Assembly (NCBI GenBank): GCA_013399875.1
Contig: VXAZ01009470.1
Span: forward strand, 30,826-94,825
From: Gymnorhina tibicen
Taxonomy: Eukaryota; Chordata; Aves; Passeriformes; Artamidae
Direction of reading: 5' to 3'
Length of the DNA stretch: 64,000 bases
Position 1 is the first letter of the stretch. Each line of letters begins with the position of its first letter. The translations under genes and the position numbers were made by a program. Shown piece after piece: positions 45,877-59,214 of the stretch. The notes under the pieces were generated by a model, which did not search any database, had not been told where the DNA came from, and was given only the letters and a program-made list of their open reading frames with translations.

Positions 45877-47883
45877 TGTGCTAGTTTAAAAACAGTCTAG
45901 TTTTTAGTGGGTGGGAAGAGCTGCTCAAAACTTCTATGTCTGGCACAAAGCCAGTCACAGAAGGCTCTGATAATGGACAAGTTACTAGCCCAATTAGAGA
46001 AGTTAGTAACACCTCTGTGATGACATATCTAAGAAGGGAAAAACCACGAGAAGTTCTCTTTCTTGCTCCCTTCCGAGGGCTGGTGAGGGGGCCGCCAGAC
46101 CCTTTCCCAGAGAGGGCCTCCGGGGGGGCCCATCCTGGTGCCATGAACAGCCACGTGGCCGAGACTGTGCGGTCGGAACCAGCACCGGGAGCACCCATGC
46201 AGCCGGGGTGGCGCGGCCGCTGCCATCTCAGCACGGCTCGCAATGAACTTCACTTGCTTAGCTGCTTTTAACCACCCGTGTTGTGGACAGAAGGACAAGG
46301 GCGGCAGCAACTCTTTCCTTTTCAGTGCTCCACATGAAGAGAGGCTCTGAGTGGAGCCGGCAGCTGGCGCAGCCCGCACAGTGCCGGCAGAGACCATGTG
46401 GCCAGCTGTGAGGGGCATGGCAAGCAATTCCTCGATGCAGAGCCCGGATGAGATCAAGCTTTCTGCGGAAAGAAACAATGGACCCTACATGATTCAATGT
46501 GAATCAAGCAGAAGCCACTTTATTGATGAACTACTGTCCCTAATATGCAATTCTTGCTTTCCCTATTCACGACCCTGCAAATTTATTATTGGTTAAGGGC
46601 TATTTTCACACGCTACTTTATGCTTTATGATTGGCTCTTGTATGCGTGTCACATCGTCCGTCGTGTATGTCACAACTGTCCTTCAGTTTGCATTTTCTTA
46701 TCCTCATGCTTCGTTGCTTGTTCCTTGTTCACATCCTCCCCAATGCTGCTTGTTCCTTTCTCACAACCTCCTGTCATTTCTTCCCCGTGTATACGTGCTT
46801 AAGTCCTTCTGTCTTACGTGCTCTGGTTCTTCTATCTTATGGCTGGTTCATGATATGTCCATTTTCTAGTAAAAACCTGGTTTCCACACCTTTCGGCATT
46901 GTAGAACTCCGTAAAAACTTTTCAGTTGATAGAACTTGAGACCAAAAAAAACTTGCGGACACCAGTTCTCTCCCGAGTCTCTCTCTGAGAGGCAAGGCAA
47001 AAGTGAAGAAATGTGGGGAGAACAACATGGCGACACCGAGGTCAGTGAAAAACAGGAGGAGGAGGTGCTCCAAATGCCAGAGCTGAGATTCTCCTGCAAG
47101 CCATGGTGAGGACTACAATACAACAAACTCTTTCCCTATAATTCATGAGGCGCGTGGGGGAGGGGTGCAGAGATCCATCCGCAGCCCGTGAAGAAGAGTA
47201 CTCATGCTGGAGCACATGGATGCTGAAAAGCTCTAATCTAGTGAGGAACTTGGACAGACAGAGATGACCCTTGGTTTTAGAGATACAGGAGGAGAGCCTT
47301 TGCTTCCAAACTAGGACAACTCATCCTTAAAAGACTAAACCCCCATGAACTAAAATCACCCATGCTAAGCATTTGTGGGAAGACTGCTTGACTTGTGGCA
47401 GGGATTTACAGTGCAGCAGGTTCGGGTGGGGCTGTTGCTTGTGAAAGTTAAAACCACACTAGAAAAGTTGGCAGAGAACTATCTCCTGTGGGAAGGATCC
47501 CATGGCACAGCAGAAGAAACTCTTTTCCTTAAACATACTGATGAAAGAGTTTAAAGAAGTGAAATACTGACCAAAAACCCCATGTTTTGTTTCCTTGTGT
47601 GGTCAGTGGAAAGAGGGAGGGACTGGGAAAGAAAGGTGTTCTGAAGATTCGTTTTGGTTCTCATTACCCTTTTTACTTATTATTATTCTGTTAATAATAA
47701 ATCTTTTTTATACTGTTTAAGTTTTGAACCTGTTTTGCCTTGAAATGTTTTTCTCCTAATCCTTATCTCAGCTCATGAAGTTTCCATGTTAATTTCCCAT
47801 CCTCTGCTCAGCAATAGTAGAGGAAAATAAGTAAAAGGTTTTTTCATGGGTGCCTGGCGCTTAGCCAGCTTCAAACCGCAACA
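45877..47883 (+). mobile_element. Solo LTR, ERVL-type, interrupted by a second LTR
   Basis: It starts TGTGCTAGTTT and ends AACCGCAACA, with GGGAG on the left and AGGAG on the right, a 5-bp duplication with one change. It shares GTAACACCTCTGTGAT, a CATATCTAAG-type promoter word (46023-46032), AACAACATGG, GGAGGAGGTGCTCCA and the 3' segment ending CTCATGAAG with the minus-strand LTR at 7040-8121, so both are one family. AATAAA lies at about 47696. Position 46464-46888 is a separate antisense LTR. Without it the element is about 1.58 kb, longer than its relative because of extra GC-rich U3 sequence (46060-46450). Confidence 0.87.
46464..46888 (-). mobile_element. Nested solo LTR, ERVK-type, antisense
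   Basis: A 425-bp LTR inside the ERVL LTR: on the minus strand TGTGGAAACCAGG ... TTTCTTTCCGCA. Flanks GCTTTC (46458-46463) and CCTTTC (46889-46894) are a 6-bp duplication with one change. Minus-strand AATAAAGTGG near the 3' end gives the orientation, and an AGCCAATC box lies upstream. Being inside the other LTR, it is the younger of the two. Confidence 0.87.
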
Positions 47884-47888
47884 AGGAG

Positions 47889-48330
47889 GTTGTGCAAGTA
47901 AAGAAAATTCAGCAAAGGGAAGAAGAAGAGCTGGAGAAATTTGGTGAACTCTAGCTCAGCATGTCAAGTAAGCCCCCTTTATTATCTATACCACATACCT
48001 TTCTCTTAGACATCTGTGTAGACTGCATCTCTCATAGCTGCTGACAAGCTTGTAGAATCCTATTAAATCTTCAGGTCCACTGAAAAAATGCATTAAACAA
48101 TCTCTCTCTTTCTCAGCTTTAGTCTTTTGTAAACCTTTAGAAACCAAAGTGCAGTTTTTTTCAAGTGGAGTTCTCATCACTACAGAAGAGCATAAAAAAA
48201 TCTTTGATATTCCTGGTGTATTAGCCTGACCTTAATAATGAATGGATCCTACCTTTTCATCTGAGTTTCTCAAAAATTTTTATGTCGCTAGTATACTCCT
48301 TCCTTGTGCCATGACAAGATGCCAAACCAA
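47889..48330. other. Short unique interval, no gene seen
   Basis: AT-rich with no recognised repeat. The open frame 47986-48180 (minus) has no motif. Confidence 0.5.
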
Positions 48331-48765
48331 GAATCATGGAATCATAGAATGATTTGGACTGGAAGACCTCTTAAAGATGATCTTGTTACACACTCCTGCC
48401 ATGGGCAGGGACACCTTCCACTAGAACAGATTGCTCAGAACCCCATCCAGCCTGGTCTTAAGCACTTCCAGGAATGCAGCAGCCACAGCTTCTCTGGGCT
48501 ACCTGTTCCAGTGTCTCACCACCCTCACAGTAAAGAATTTATTCCTAATATATAGTCTATATATGCCTCTTTTAGTTTAAAACAATTTCCCCTTGCATTG
48601 CCACTACATACCCCTGTGTAAATGCCTTCTCCAGCTCTCTTATAGATGCACTGGAAGATGCTTTAATGTCTCCCCAAAACCTTCTCTTCTCTGAGGTGAA
48701 CAACTCCAACTCTTTCAGACTGTCCTCATAGGAAAGGTGCTCCAATTTTTGATCATTTCACCTCT
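48331..48765 (-). mobile_element. CR1 LINE, 5'-truncated 3' end
   Basis: GAATCATGGAATCATAGAAT, then CATGGGCAGGGACACCTTCC, CTCACAGTAAAGAATTTATT and GACTGTCCTCATAGGAAAGG: reverse-complemented CR1 3' UTR and RT C-terminal coding remnant. About 435 bp. Similarity fades near 48765. Confidence 0.93.
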
Positions 48766-51749
48766 GAAAGAATTTCAGACCTTCACTAGGTTTTAGTACT
48801 ACAAATAACGTTTGGAAGTGTGAAAATTGTGAAGAAAAAGAAGTAATTAAAAGTGTGAATTGTATGTATTATCTAGGTTTACCTGTGCTCATGAGCACTA
48901 AACTAGGTTCCAGTCAGTAACATGAGCTCTTTGGTCATAATAGTTCTTCGGTCTGAGTATGTTACAGGATTTATTCTTGACTGAAACTCAGATAAAGCTT
49001 TCTGAGCTTCCTAAAATTATTTTTTGTTAGTCCTGCTGCCTTCAGCTCTCTGATTCAGATTTCAGTCTGAGAACTAACTCTTTCCAAATAAAAAGTAGAG
49101 AAGGTTTTGCACTTGTAGTTTGACACTTCAGAATAAATGGAAATAACAAAATTATTATAAATCAAAACTAAACCTTTGGTACGTCTGCTCTTCATCACAG
49201 ACAGACTCAGCTGTCTTCTGACACACACATATGTGCATGAACATGCACATTTTCAGGTTAAAAATAATCTTTAGAGAAAAAAAATCTAATCTGAAATTGC
49301 TGGGACAGAGAACTCTATTCATTATATATTTTACTCTTTTGCCTGAATGGTCCTTATTTTTTTAATCCACATGAAGAAAAAGGACTTGACTGAAATAGGA
49401 CTTCTACCAGAATGAAAGTTGCTGGAGAATCATCTTTTGAAGCTGTATTTTTCTTCTTCATGAAGGGGTAAGAGAACAAAAAAAAAATTTAAAAAACCCA
49501 CAAAAACTGAAGCCTCAATCAAGTAGGACCCACTCATCTTTCATTTCCCTCATATAGGAAATCTTCAATTTTCCAGCAATGATCCTTGTCTTTGTAATTT
49601 TTTTATGGCTCACCTGTCTTGCTTGTCATTGCACAGTTCTTGTGCTTGGCTTCATTTCTCTTCTTTACCATGTTTCCACTTGGCTACCACTATGGCATCA
49701 AATTCTGTGCTTCTCCTTCCAGTTAAACGTGGTATTTGAAAATGCACAAATGTGAAGGTGGACCACAGTACAAATATTCTTAGAACAAGCTGTAGCCCCT
49801 ATAGGGCTTTTAGTCAGAATATTTGCCATTGTCTATTTATGGGTTTTGCTAAATGGGTGACAATATCAGCATACACTGCAATATTCTCTGATTCTCTCCC
49901 TATGACTTTTGAGAAGTATTATGGTAACTGGCATTTTGCTGACACATTCATGAATTTGTCCTTTTTTCCTCAGAGTATGCCTTCCTTCCTTTCCTAAGCA
50001 AGGATAAACTGCATCTTTGGAAAAGATCTTATATAACTTACTCTTAGATATATACCTTAATTGTAAATAGTCCTATAAGAACTGCTAATGAAAGTAAGGG
50101 TGTCTAACAAATAATGTTTTTAGGGTACAATTTATTGAAACATTTAATTTGTTTAAAAGGCTGAGGTTCCCTGTCAGACCTGGTTTGTGTGAAAATATTC
50201 TTCTGTAGAACTTGGTTTCCCAATTATAAAATAGTAAAAGTAGTTGAATACCCCATAGATATGAATACATATATGAGACCTAGTGGTGGTCAAATATGAG
50301 AGTATCTTTCTGTACCTTCTGATTGAAGTACAAGTTAGTGTTTTCTGGATTGTATCATTAGGATTTCAAAGACATTATAGTCTTTCTATTTTCTAAGTAC
50401 TAGGATAAATTTTTAAAAATATGAAAAAAATTTTTTCTATGATGATTGTGGGAAAAGAAAGCTCAAGTGCCCATTTTAGACACATTTCTATAATGAGGAA
50501 AACAGAAATGAAGCTAATATACCAGTAGTATCACTATAATTCCCTCTTTGCATTACCCTTCAATTCACTTTTAAGCACATTTTAAGTGAAAATCTTAATA
50601 TGTATATAACTTTGACTAGGGAGACTAGACTCAGGTACTGGGTACACCTACACTTTCCTTTATGTGTGTGAATTTATAGATCTCAGATTATACTCAAGTG
50701 AGACATTTTGAAAGTGTCAGAAGAAATATCCATGAAAATTTCATCAGTGTGCTACTCAAGTCAGCATATGACACCGTGTCTGGCAGGTAAGTCATTTACC
50801 ATCCTGATTCTATGGCACATTAATCATATTCTTTCCACCACAGTTAGTAATATCCAAAGCTGCTAGTACAGGTTCATAATTATTATGGTTCTGATAGCAG
50901 TTAACAAGTGTACAGCAAGTCTGGTGATACATATTAACAAATCTTCATATACTTAATTAGCTTTCCCTTCATGTGCTCTTTGCGTACCATGCAGCACTAT
51001 TTTGACTTTTGGTGGTATATGTAATTTTTTGAGACTGAAAAGGGTGTGATGTCTCAAAGCTATTTTTACATTACTCATTCAGTAGTAGAAGAAATCTGCC
51101 AATGAGTTGTGATTTTCCCAGTTGGATGGTGACTCTGCTCCCTCACAAGAAGCTGCAGGCACATTGTGAATTGCTGTGGTGTGTACATGGTCTGCTTTAC
51201 TTATTGGTGGTCTTCCTGAGCTGGAATTGTGCTGCAGTACCCAGAAATAACCCAGCTGTCTTTATGTGCTGCCTTGCAGAAAAGGTGATGGCTTTAGGGC
51301 ATGAATTATCTAATACTTGACTTTTCAGATTTAACTCTGCCTCAAATCTAGCCTCTTGGAAGCACAGTTCCTTCCTCCAAGGAAGCAGTCCTTCTGTCTA
51401 ACTACTGAATATGCTGGTGTCTCTCTTAAGTCTTTTTTCCAAGGGCTTGTTATATCATAGAACAATGGGGAGTTTCCTAATGATGCCCTTAGACCAGGCA
51501 CCAGGAAGGCAGCAATCTTCCCTAACAGGAGGGTCTGTCTGGCATATTGGATATTCTGTTTTGCTCACAAGGGAGTCACACAATTATAATCTGTCTTTTC
51601 TTCCTTGTGGAGGTGATTGTGATATGCAGAGTGGCCTTTTCTGACCTTGACAACAACTCTGGTGTAGATGGACCAACATCCACAGCATCCATTGACAGTC
51701 TTTCCACATCCACAGTGTGACACCTGTTGTACCTGGCACATACCAGGTG
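48766..51749. other. AT-rich unique sequence, no gene seen
   Basis: About 3 kb without recognisable repeats or exons. Frames at 49752-49997, 51102-51320 and 51411-51644 lack motifs and splice support. Confidence 0.55.
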
Positions 51750-52233
51750 TGCAGTTTTTTTCACCACAATATAAGAAAGATATTAAGCTATTAGAGAGTG
51801 TCCAATGGAGGGCTGCAAAGATGGTGAAGGGCCTTGAGGGGAAGTCTTATGAGGAGCATCTGAGGTCACTTGGTCTGTTCAGCCTGGAGAAAAGAAGACT
51901 GAGGGGAGACCTCATTGCAGTTACAACTTGCTTGTGAGGGGAAGAGGAGGGGCAGGCACTGATCTTGTCTTTCTGGTAAGCAGTGACAGGACCCAAGTTT
52001 AGGCTGGATATCAGGAAAAGGTTCTTCACCCAGGCAGTGGCTGACCACTGGAGCAGGCTCTCCAGGGAATGGTCACAGCACCAGCCTGACAGAGTTCAGG
52101 AAGTGTTTGGACAATGGTCTCAGGCCCAAGGTGGAATTCTTGTCACAGGGTGTCCTGTGCAGGGTCAGGTGTTGGACTTTGAGGATCCTTGTGGGTCCCT
52201 TCCAACTCAGCTTACTCTGTGATTTTGTGATTC
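51750..52233 (+). mobile_element. CR1 LINE, 5'-truncated 3' end
   Basis: It begins near ACAATATAAGAAAGATATTA (the CR1 QYKKD segment), continues with AATGGAGGGCTGCAAAGATG and an [24 protein letters not shown] stretch at about 51860-51910, and ends CTCTGTGATTTTGTGATTCC, the terminal repeat. Its 3' UTR resembles the copy at 368-1057 more than the others, suggesting the same subfamily. Confidence 0.93.
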
Positions 52234-55200
52234 CTGGCCTATACCGTGGCATCTGGCAAGGCAAGGTAGGCCAAGAGGGGCTTTGCCTGCCACCCTGGGG
52301 ATAGACTTGCCCTCATCCACCTGTTTCCTTTAAGCTACTTCTACCTGCCTGTTGGGGCAGGATAGAGGAATCCCTTGGTCTTTTTGCTTTCTTCTGGTGG
52401 CTGCTCCTGTCTCAGGGAAGGCACGGTTCTTCCATTCTCTTTTTCTCTTTTTCTCTTAGACTCCCTGATGCTCTTAAACCTTTTTTCTTCCTCAAGATGA
52501 GGAAATACAAAGGTTACTTCACTTGGTCATGATGTTCCTACCACTGCCATCTATTACCAGCAAAAGGCTCTGGCATGCCTTGCAGCCCAAGACCTGGATG
52601 GATCATGATTTTGTGGGAGCTCTGTAGCCATAACAGTCCTGGTGAGTGCATAGCAGATCACAAACTTTCTGCTGGCTGGATACTACAGCTAAGTTGCTTG
52701 TGGGAGCTCACCTTTTGAGCCTGTAGGGTGACAATGCCCTTCCTGTGCATCCTTCTTCACAAACCACCGCATCACACCCTGAATTATAGGCTGCACATTC
52801 TCTGCCTGCTCTGGCTGCAGTACTCTCCAGGCAGCTTTTCATAGGTGTGAATATGCAAAAGGGGTGGATTTGTCTCTCTCCTGCTCTTGTTTTCTCTCAT
52901 TCTGATGTGTTTTGTAAGAATTAGAGATGGTGTTAAATATTAGTTACTGCCAAGTAATTTTTTAATTAACCTGAGTTTAAAAGAAAAAGACTTTTAAAAA
53001 TATATATTTATATAACTTAATTGAGTTTCCACAAGTATTACAATTGTTCATACTTTTGCTTAAATAGCCTGCTTAAATACTTAATTTTGCTTAAATACTT
53101 TTGTTTTAAATAAGTTCAATTTTATGATGAGACATTTGCAGCTTTCTTTCTTAATCATTAAACAAACACAGAACTTCTGTCTAAGTTTCATCACAGTTGC
53201 TAGACTATTAATGTCATCTTTGTAAGAGAGATGTTCAAATTAATGAATTTTGGATGAATACAAATATTCTGACAAAGCCACAAATTACAGTCTTTAGTAA
53301 ATAAAATGGGTCTTATTTAGCTATAGTAATCCATTAATAAAGTGATCATAGCAGTTTGGTTTGCTGTGTGGTTTTTTTTCAATTACTGATCAACAATTCT
53401 TTCAGTTGTTCATATCTCCCTATAACAGATCCCCCATGTGACTCACTCTGTTTTGGAAGGCAAGACCTGGACAAAATGACTGGTCTTTCTGAATGAAACA
53501 TTCTCCACTAGTTTCAATTTTTATAACATTGGCAGTGAAGTTTTTTAATTTATGCATCTCTTTACCATTACTCTTCAAACCAAAGATTAAACAGTGATGT
53601 GGCAGTCAGATGAATATGCTTTGATTTTACAAGGAGAATATAATGCGGTCAATAAAATAAAATGTTTCATAAATAACTTTCAAAGTCTTTTTCCCAAGTG
53701 CACTTGTACTGATACCTTATCTTCCAGCAATTTTTCAATTTAATTGCATTTGTTTTGACTGTGTTTACCCCTTTCCCTCTGCTTGCTGCAAATAATGAGA
53801 AAAATTAGTTCACTGGCATGAATATTAATGTAAAATTTATTTTACCTGCGTATTGCCAAATATTTGTAGGAATAAACTATAATTCATATACAACATTATT
53901 CACAGATGCAATCTCATTATAAGATTTTGGTTCATTAAATAAAATAAATAGATTTTCTCACTGTGTTTAATCAAAGCAGCTGGACTTAAAAAATACAAAT
54001 GTTTAAAGCTGTATTTTACAACCTACTGATCGGGGTTCATACACACTATTTGTCAGATGACAAGGGAATGGCTCATATGTGAATTGGATACTTAAATTAG
54101 TTTGTTTGGGTTTATGTCATGAAATTCATGCATGAAGTAAGTGTTTATTTACAGGAAGCATATAAACAAAATTGAACTTGCTAATATATAACTTCTGTTT
54201 TGGGTAAGAGTTACAGAAGGAAAAAAGTGTATTAAATAAAGGGTATTAAAAACATTGTGTTTATTGTGTTTATTGTATTTAAAAAAGGGTATTAAATAAA
54301 AAAAACCAAGTTAAATTATTTTTAAAATCTCATTTTCTAAACTTGAAGATAAATATGTCATGGCTTGACAAACTATCCTTGATCTGGTCATTAGTTTGAA
54401 ATGTAATCATTACTCAGAAAATTAGTTCACCTCACTATTTAGGACCTACAAGTATGACTAAAATCTATTTGTGTTGTTCCTTATGATTAGACCTGATTTT
54501 AAGAAAAGATCATTTCATCTTGAAGCCTTTATTCAAAGCATAAGAAAGGTCATTCTTTGCTGTAACCAGTGCAGTGAATGTGTGCGCACAGGTGAATTTT
54601 AAGGGGACTGCCTTTGGTTTAACAAACTTCTGCACATGTTTGACAGGCTGAGCCTGTCTTGATGATTATTGAATTGAATGACTGGGGCATTTTCCTAGTT
54701 TGAGATGAAAATACAGAAGTTGTCACAGTAATGACTAACAAAATGCTCACTTCATATGGTTTTAACCATTCTAGTTTCAGTATCACTCTCTTTATGAGAA
54801 GTGGATAAACAGGAGAGCAGTAATGAGGTTATTTTTAAGTTATTTGTGATGCTAAACACCCACAGAAAGCACAGGAGGGAGCAGAGATATTTAAATATAG
54901 CTGGAATTATAGAGTTGGCAAAGAAAATTCAACTGTTAGCCAAAAATATTGTCCAGGACAGCTGCTGTGCTGAAATAAATCAGGGAAAGATATTTGTTCT
55001 AGGTGTCTGCAACTGGGTATGTGTTTCTGTCAGTTGGTAACAAGCTTTTGCTTAGTCTGTAGGATGAATAGCTTAAGTATGCCTGTGTAACAAATGCTCA
55101 GTAGTTAGTAATTAATCAATTGTTTAATTGAGTAGCTAACAGCAGCATGAAAATCTTCCCCCCCATAAATTGCAAGGAAGGTGGTGTAGAGAGAGTCAAA

Positions 55201-58200
55201 ATCAGAGGTGTCACCTGTAAGGTGTAAGAAGCAAGCCTTGAATTTGCAATGGGCACTCACCTGACCCAGCTGGTCTCTGTGGGTGCTGCTGCTGTTCAGC
55301 TGTAGGAACAACTGAACATGGTGAAAGATCACCAAGACTGGGGAAGTTCATGTACAGAGCTGGTTGGGTATCTTGAAGGCAACATGGGAGGTTACAACTC
55401 CCAGGAAGGAAAAATTGAGTTGTTTTTCATCCTGTCTAGGTAGAATTTTGGTCTTCAAAGTCAATTCTACACAAAAAATCCCCAATCAAGAAAACAAGTT
55501 AGTTAATGCTTCTTAATTCTCAGCTCTCACTTGCTGTGAAGCCAGCTGTGCAAGAAGTTGTTCTAATTTATTCTAGCTGTTTCCCTTCCCTGAAAGCTGA
55601 TAATAGCTGATTCAGTAAACTCCAGTGAAACAATACACTGTCAAACCATGAAGTTTTTTCAATTGAAATTCTTCAGGAAATTGGTTTCATTTAGGAAGAG
55701 TCTGTTTCAGAGAAGAGGGGATGTGGGGAGGGGGAAGGAAGTCCTGTTTTGACACTTTTGCTTTGAAACTTCCAGAAGGCAAGTGTAATTACTTTGTCTG
55801 AAAAATGAGGGTGTGGGCTTTGCTTAATCTGAAGCTGTAAAAACCTTTTTGGAATAAAAGTAAAGCAAAAGATAGTAAATACTGTCAGCCCCCTTTCCCA
55901 CAATAATTTCTTGTCACTTTTTCCATCATGAGCACAGCAGAACTGTATTAGATTTGAACACAATTAATTTTTGTCTCATTTAATGAGTCCATTAACTGAT
56001 ATCAAATGATTCTGCAGCTAATGACACCCAAACTGAAGCTTTTTCTGCTGTTCTGCTTCTGGTTTGAGTTGACTCTATCTACATCCCTTTTAAAAATCAT
56101 TTAAAAATGATCTTCTCTGCATTTAAAGAAAAAGCACAGCACAACTGAATGTATGGGAAAGAGACAGGTAGCGAGACAATTAAATTACCTCATAAGTGAA
56201 AAAAAAATAGTTTAATTTAAATAAGAATAGCTAGGTCAGCTCTACTGGATGCATTTATGATTTCCCTAGAAATCACTTCTACCCACTGCTTTTTATCCAC
56301 ACTGCAAAAGAATGAGCATTTTATGATGAAAAATAATTTCTTAAAATGTCCTTTTTTCATTAAAAAATGAGGGGGTGGTAGTAAGGAAGGGTAAGTAATG
56401 ACAATGAAATACATAAAAGATTAATGATGACCTATATAAACTATTGGATATTAACTTAGAAAGAGCTTCCAGAATGAATAAGTCAATAAAAAAGCAGCTT
56501 ACACTTCTAGTTTAAAAGACAGAAAAACTTCAGCAGAAATCAAATTAAGCCATTGGAAAGCACACCTTGCTGAATGAAAAATAAGCAACAAGGAGGTTCA
56601 CTGCTGTTTTAACTCCTAATCCTTATTTTCCTCCGACCTTCTTCTACCCGTCTATCCACTCTTCCTAGAAGGATTTCCATGCGTAAAATACTTTGCCATT
56701 AAAAATAATCTGAAGGCATCTTAATCCCAAATATTTTTCATATTATTTAAAAAACCATTATTTTCATTAAAGTTACATGGAAGTCCTCAGTCTGAACAAA
56801 AGTTTGTTACAATTTTTGCAGACAAGATGCTTAGAAAAAGAGTCAGAGGATAAGTTTAGCTTCTGGTTTAGAAGTGTTGACGTCATGAAGTTCCCTAAAG
56901 GATTCTGCATGAATCTTCTTATGATGTTTGTTGATGGCATGTTGAGAAGGGTCATGACCAGAATCAGATTGTTAGAGTTTTCATGGCTGAAAACAAACAG
57001 AATGAAGTTTGTTGTTTGGCTTGGTTTTGGGAGGAAGTGTTGGTGTGGATTTTTTGTCTTGTTTTCCAAAAAGGTGTTTCTTGTGTTGTTTTAAGCTTCT
57101 TTTCTACCACAGCTCTCAGTTTTGAGTACATAACAAAGGAATCTGTATTTGTGTTTCAGTAATGATGACATTTTCTCCCTACAGAGCCTGCACTAAGTCA
57201 AAGATTGCAGAGCTGCTGGCCCGTGACCTACTTTTGCTAATGATTGTATACAGAGTATACACACACTCCATGCTTTGCAGTGCATTCATTACCAGTTTGA
57301 TCCTGCTTCTAAGTGGTTTGGCCCAAACATCAGCTTAATAAACAGTGGTCTGGGTCCAGCCATATCCTAATGGAAAGCTACTCAAGCCACTTGTTTCTGT
57401 TGACAGTACAGCACCAGCTATTCTGCCCTTGTGGCAGCCTGCCATCTCAGAGTGCCATGATTGATGATGAAGTCCCATGGAGCTGAGGAAAAGCCTGAAC
57501 AGCTTTTGAGGAGATTAAAACAGTCTTTCAAGAAGGAAATAAGCATCTGAATCCAAACAAAAGTAAATGTGCATTACGCAGTTGTAATTCCTGTTCTCTT
57601 GTGTGGCTGAAACATGTAGACAATTCAGAGCTGTTCCAGTAAGCATTTTGGACTATAACACACAACATACTCTCCATGCCCATGAGGGACAACCTTTCAG
57701 AATAAGAACCAACATAGTAATAGTTAAATATTCAGCATACAACAAACAGTCCTACAGGATCAGTTATACCGGAATGGTTTCTGACACTTGTCAAAATAGA
57801 ATGCCTAAAATTTTTTTTCAAGAGGTGGAAAAAGTGAGTTGAGTTTCCAGGAGGCAGGCCAATGAATGCTTAAAAACCTGTGTTCAGGGAAATCTTTAGC
57901 TATTTGATGTTAGTTCCACAACATGGGAACTGCTGTTTTGGCCCATGTGTTGGTGTTGGAGTTCTCAGAGATGGTGGTTGTAGTAATGCTATCAGAGCCA
58001 CTGAGCAAAACTCCAGCAAAGGAAAACAGCCACAACAAACAGAGGAATCTGCATGTGTGATGTCTGTGGCAAAATTGAGCTAATTTCTTACCCAAGCCAC
58101 AAAAATACATTTATCCCTGCAGTCTATAGAGATTATAAATGTAGGAGAAATCAACTCGTGATTTTTTTTTTAACACCAAATTAATTCAGTATTGTGTGTT

Positions 58201-59049
58201 TCACACATGAGATGCAAATACATGCAAGTATTAGCGGATACTTTATGTCTAAAAGAGAAAACATCCAGTAATTCTATTTTAGACACAACTTTAAGGTATG
58301 GTTTTCTCTTCAAATGGAATTTTTGGGGTCAGTGCAATGGATTGTGCTTCAGGAAGTGTTCACTAATTTGGGGTAATAATGGTATTCTATATCACTATTC
58401 AGAGTCTACATGGCTTTTAGAGCACTTAAGGGTCAACGTTAAAGAGAGAAAGATTTTGAATCTACAGTATAATAGAATAGAACTCTGTTAAAATCAAAAA
58501 GTTCAGAAGTTACCCTCAAAAAGTCCGTAAGTTACTCCAAGAAAGGTGTACACAGTAAACCCCAAAATATCAAACTTCTGTTTGCAAGATAAATAATTTT
58601 TAAGGACAGTGATGACCTAAGAGTCATTTGTCAGTACAGTTAATTCTAAGACCTCAGTGAGTCCTCTGCTCTATATATCACATTTTATTAAATCAGACAG
58701 CATTGCTAGTGATGCAGTGTGTGAGAGACCTGGCTCCTTTCAGAAATGAGTACTGCTCTACCCTTTTCTTCTACATGACAGCGAAGTTCCAGCTCTTTAA
58801 CTCTTTTCAGAAAAGGTTTAAAAGTGAACTGAGAAGAATACAGGTTGTCACCTACCAGCATTTATTCATTAGTGAAATTTCTTTTTAATGAATGTGGTTT
58901 TTCACTAATTCTTATGGATTATTATTTATTTTCCTAATTATTCAATTCTTATGTTCCTATTACATTTACCAGTTTATACTTCATAATTGTTTACATATCT
59001 GATTTAGATCACACACTTTTACAAAGCCTTTCTTTGAAATCATTGAATG
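52234..59049. other. Longest repeat-poor interval, no gene seen
   Basis: About 6.8 kb. The first 650 bp are more GC-balanced but I recognise no element. The rest is AT-rich. Direct repeats of GTATTAAATAAA occur at about 54228-54300. A splice-acceptor-like TTTTCTCCCTACAG at 57169-57184 is followed by short closed frames. No coding gene is supported. Confidence 0.55.
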
Positions 59050-59214
59050 AATCAGAGAATCATAGAATGACCTGGGTTGGAAGAGACATTTAACCCTCTG
59101 CCATGGGAAGGGACACCTTTCCACTAGACCAGGTTGCTCAGAGCCCCATCCAGCCTGGCCTTGAACAATTCCAGGGATGGGGCATCCACCACTTTCCTGG
59201 GAAACCTGTGCCAG
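59050..59214 (-). mobile_element. CR1 LINE, 3' part, split by an LTR
   Basis: GAATCATAGAATGACCTGGG and CATGGGAAGGGACACC mark the reverse-complemented CR1 3' end. It runs to CCTGTGCCAG, where the LTR interrupts it. The element resumes at 59741. Confidence 0.94.

Noticed and set aside
57185..57345. Possible terminal exon after TTTTCTCCCTACAG with an AATAAA near 57337
   Set aside because: All three frames close quickly and nothing upstream could splice to it.
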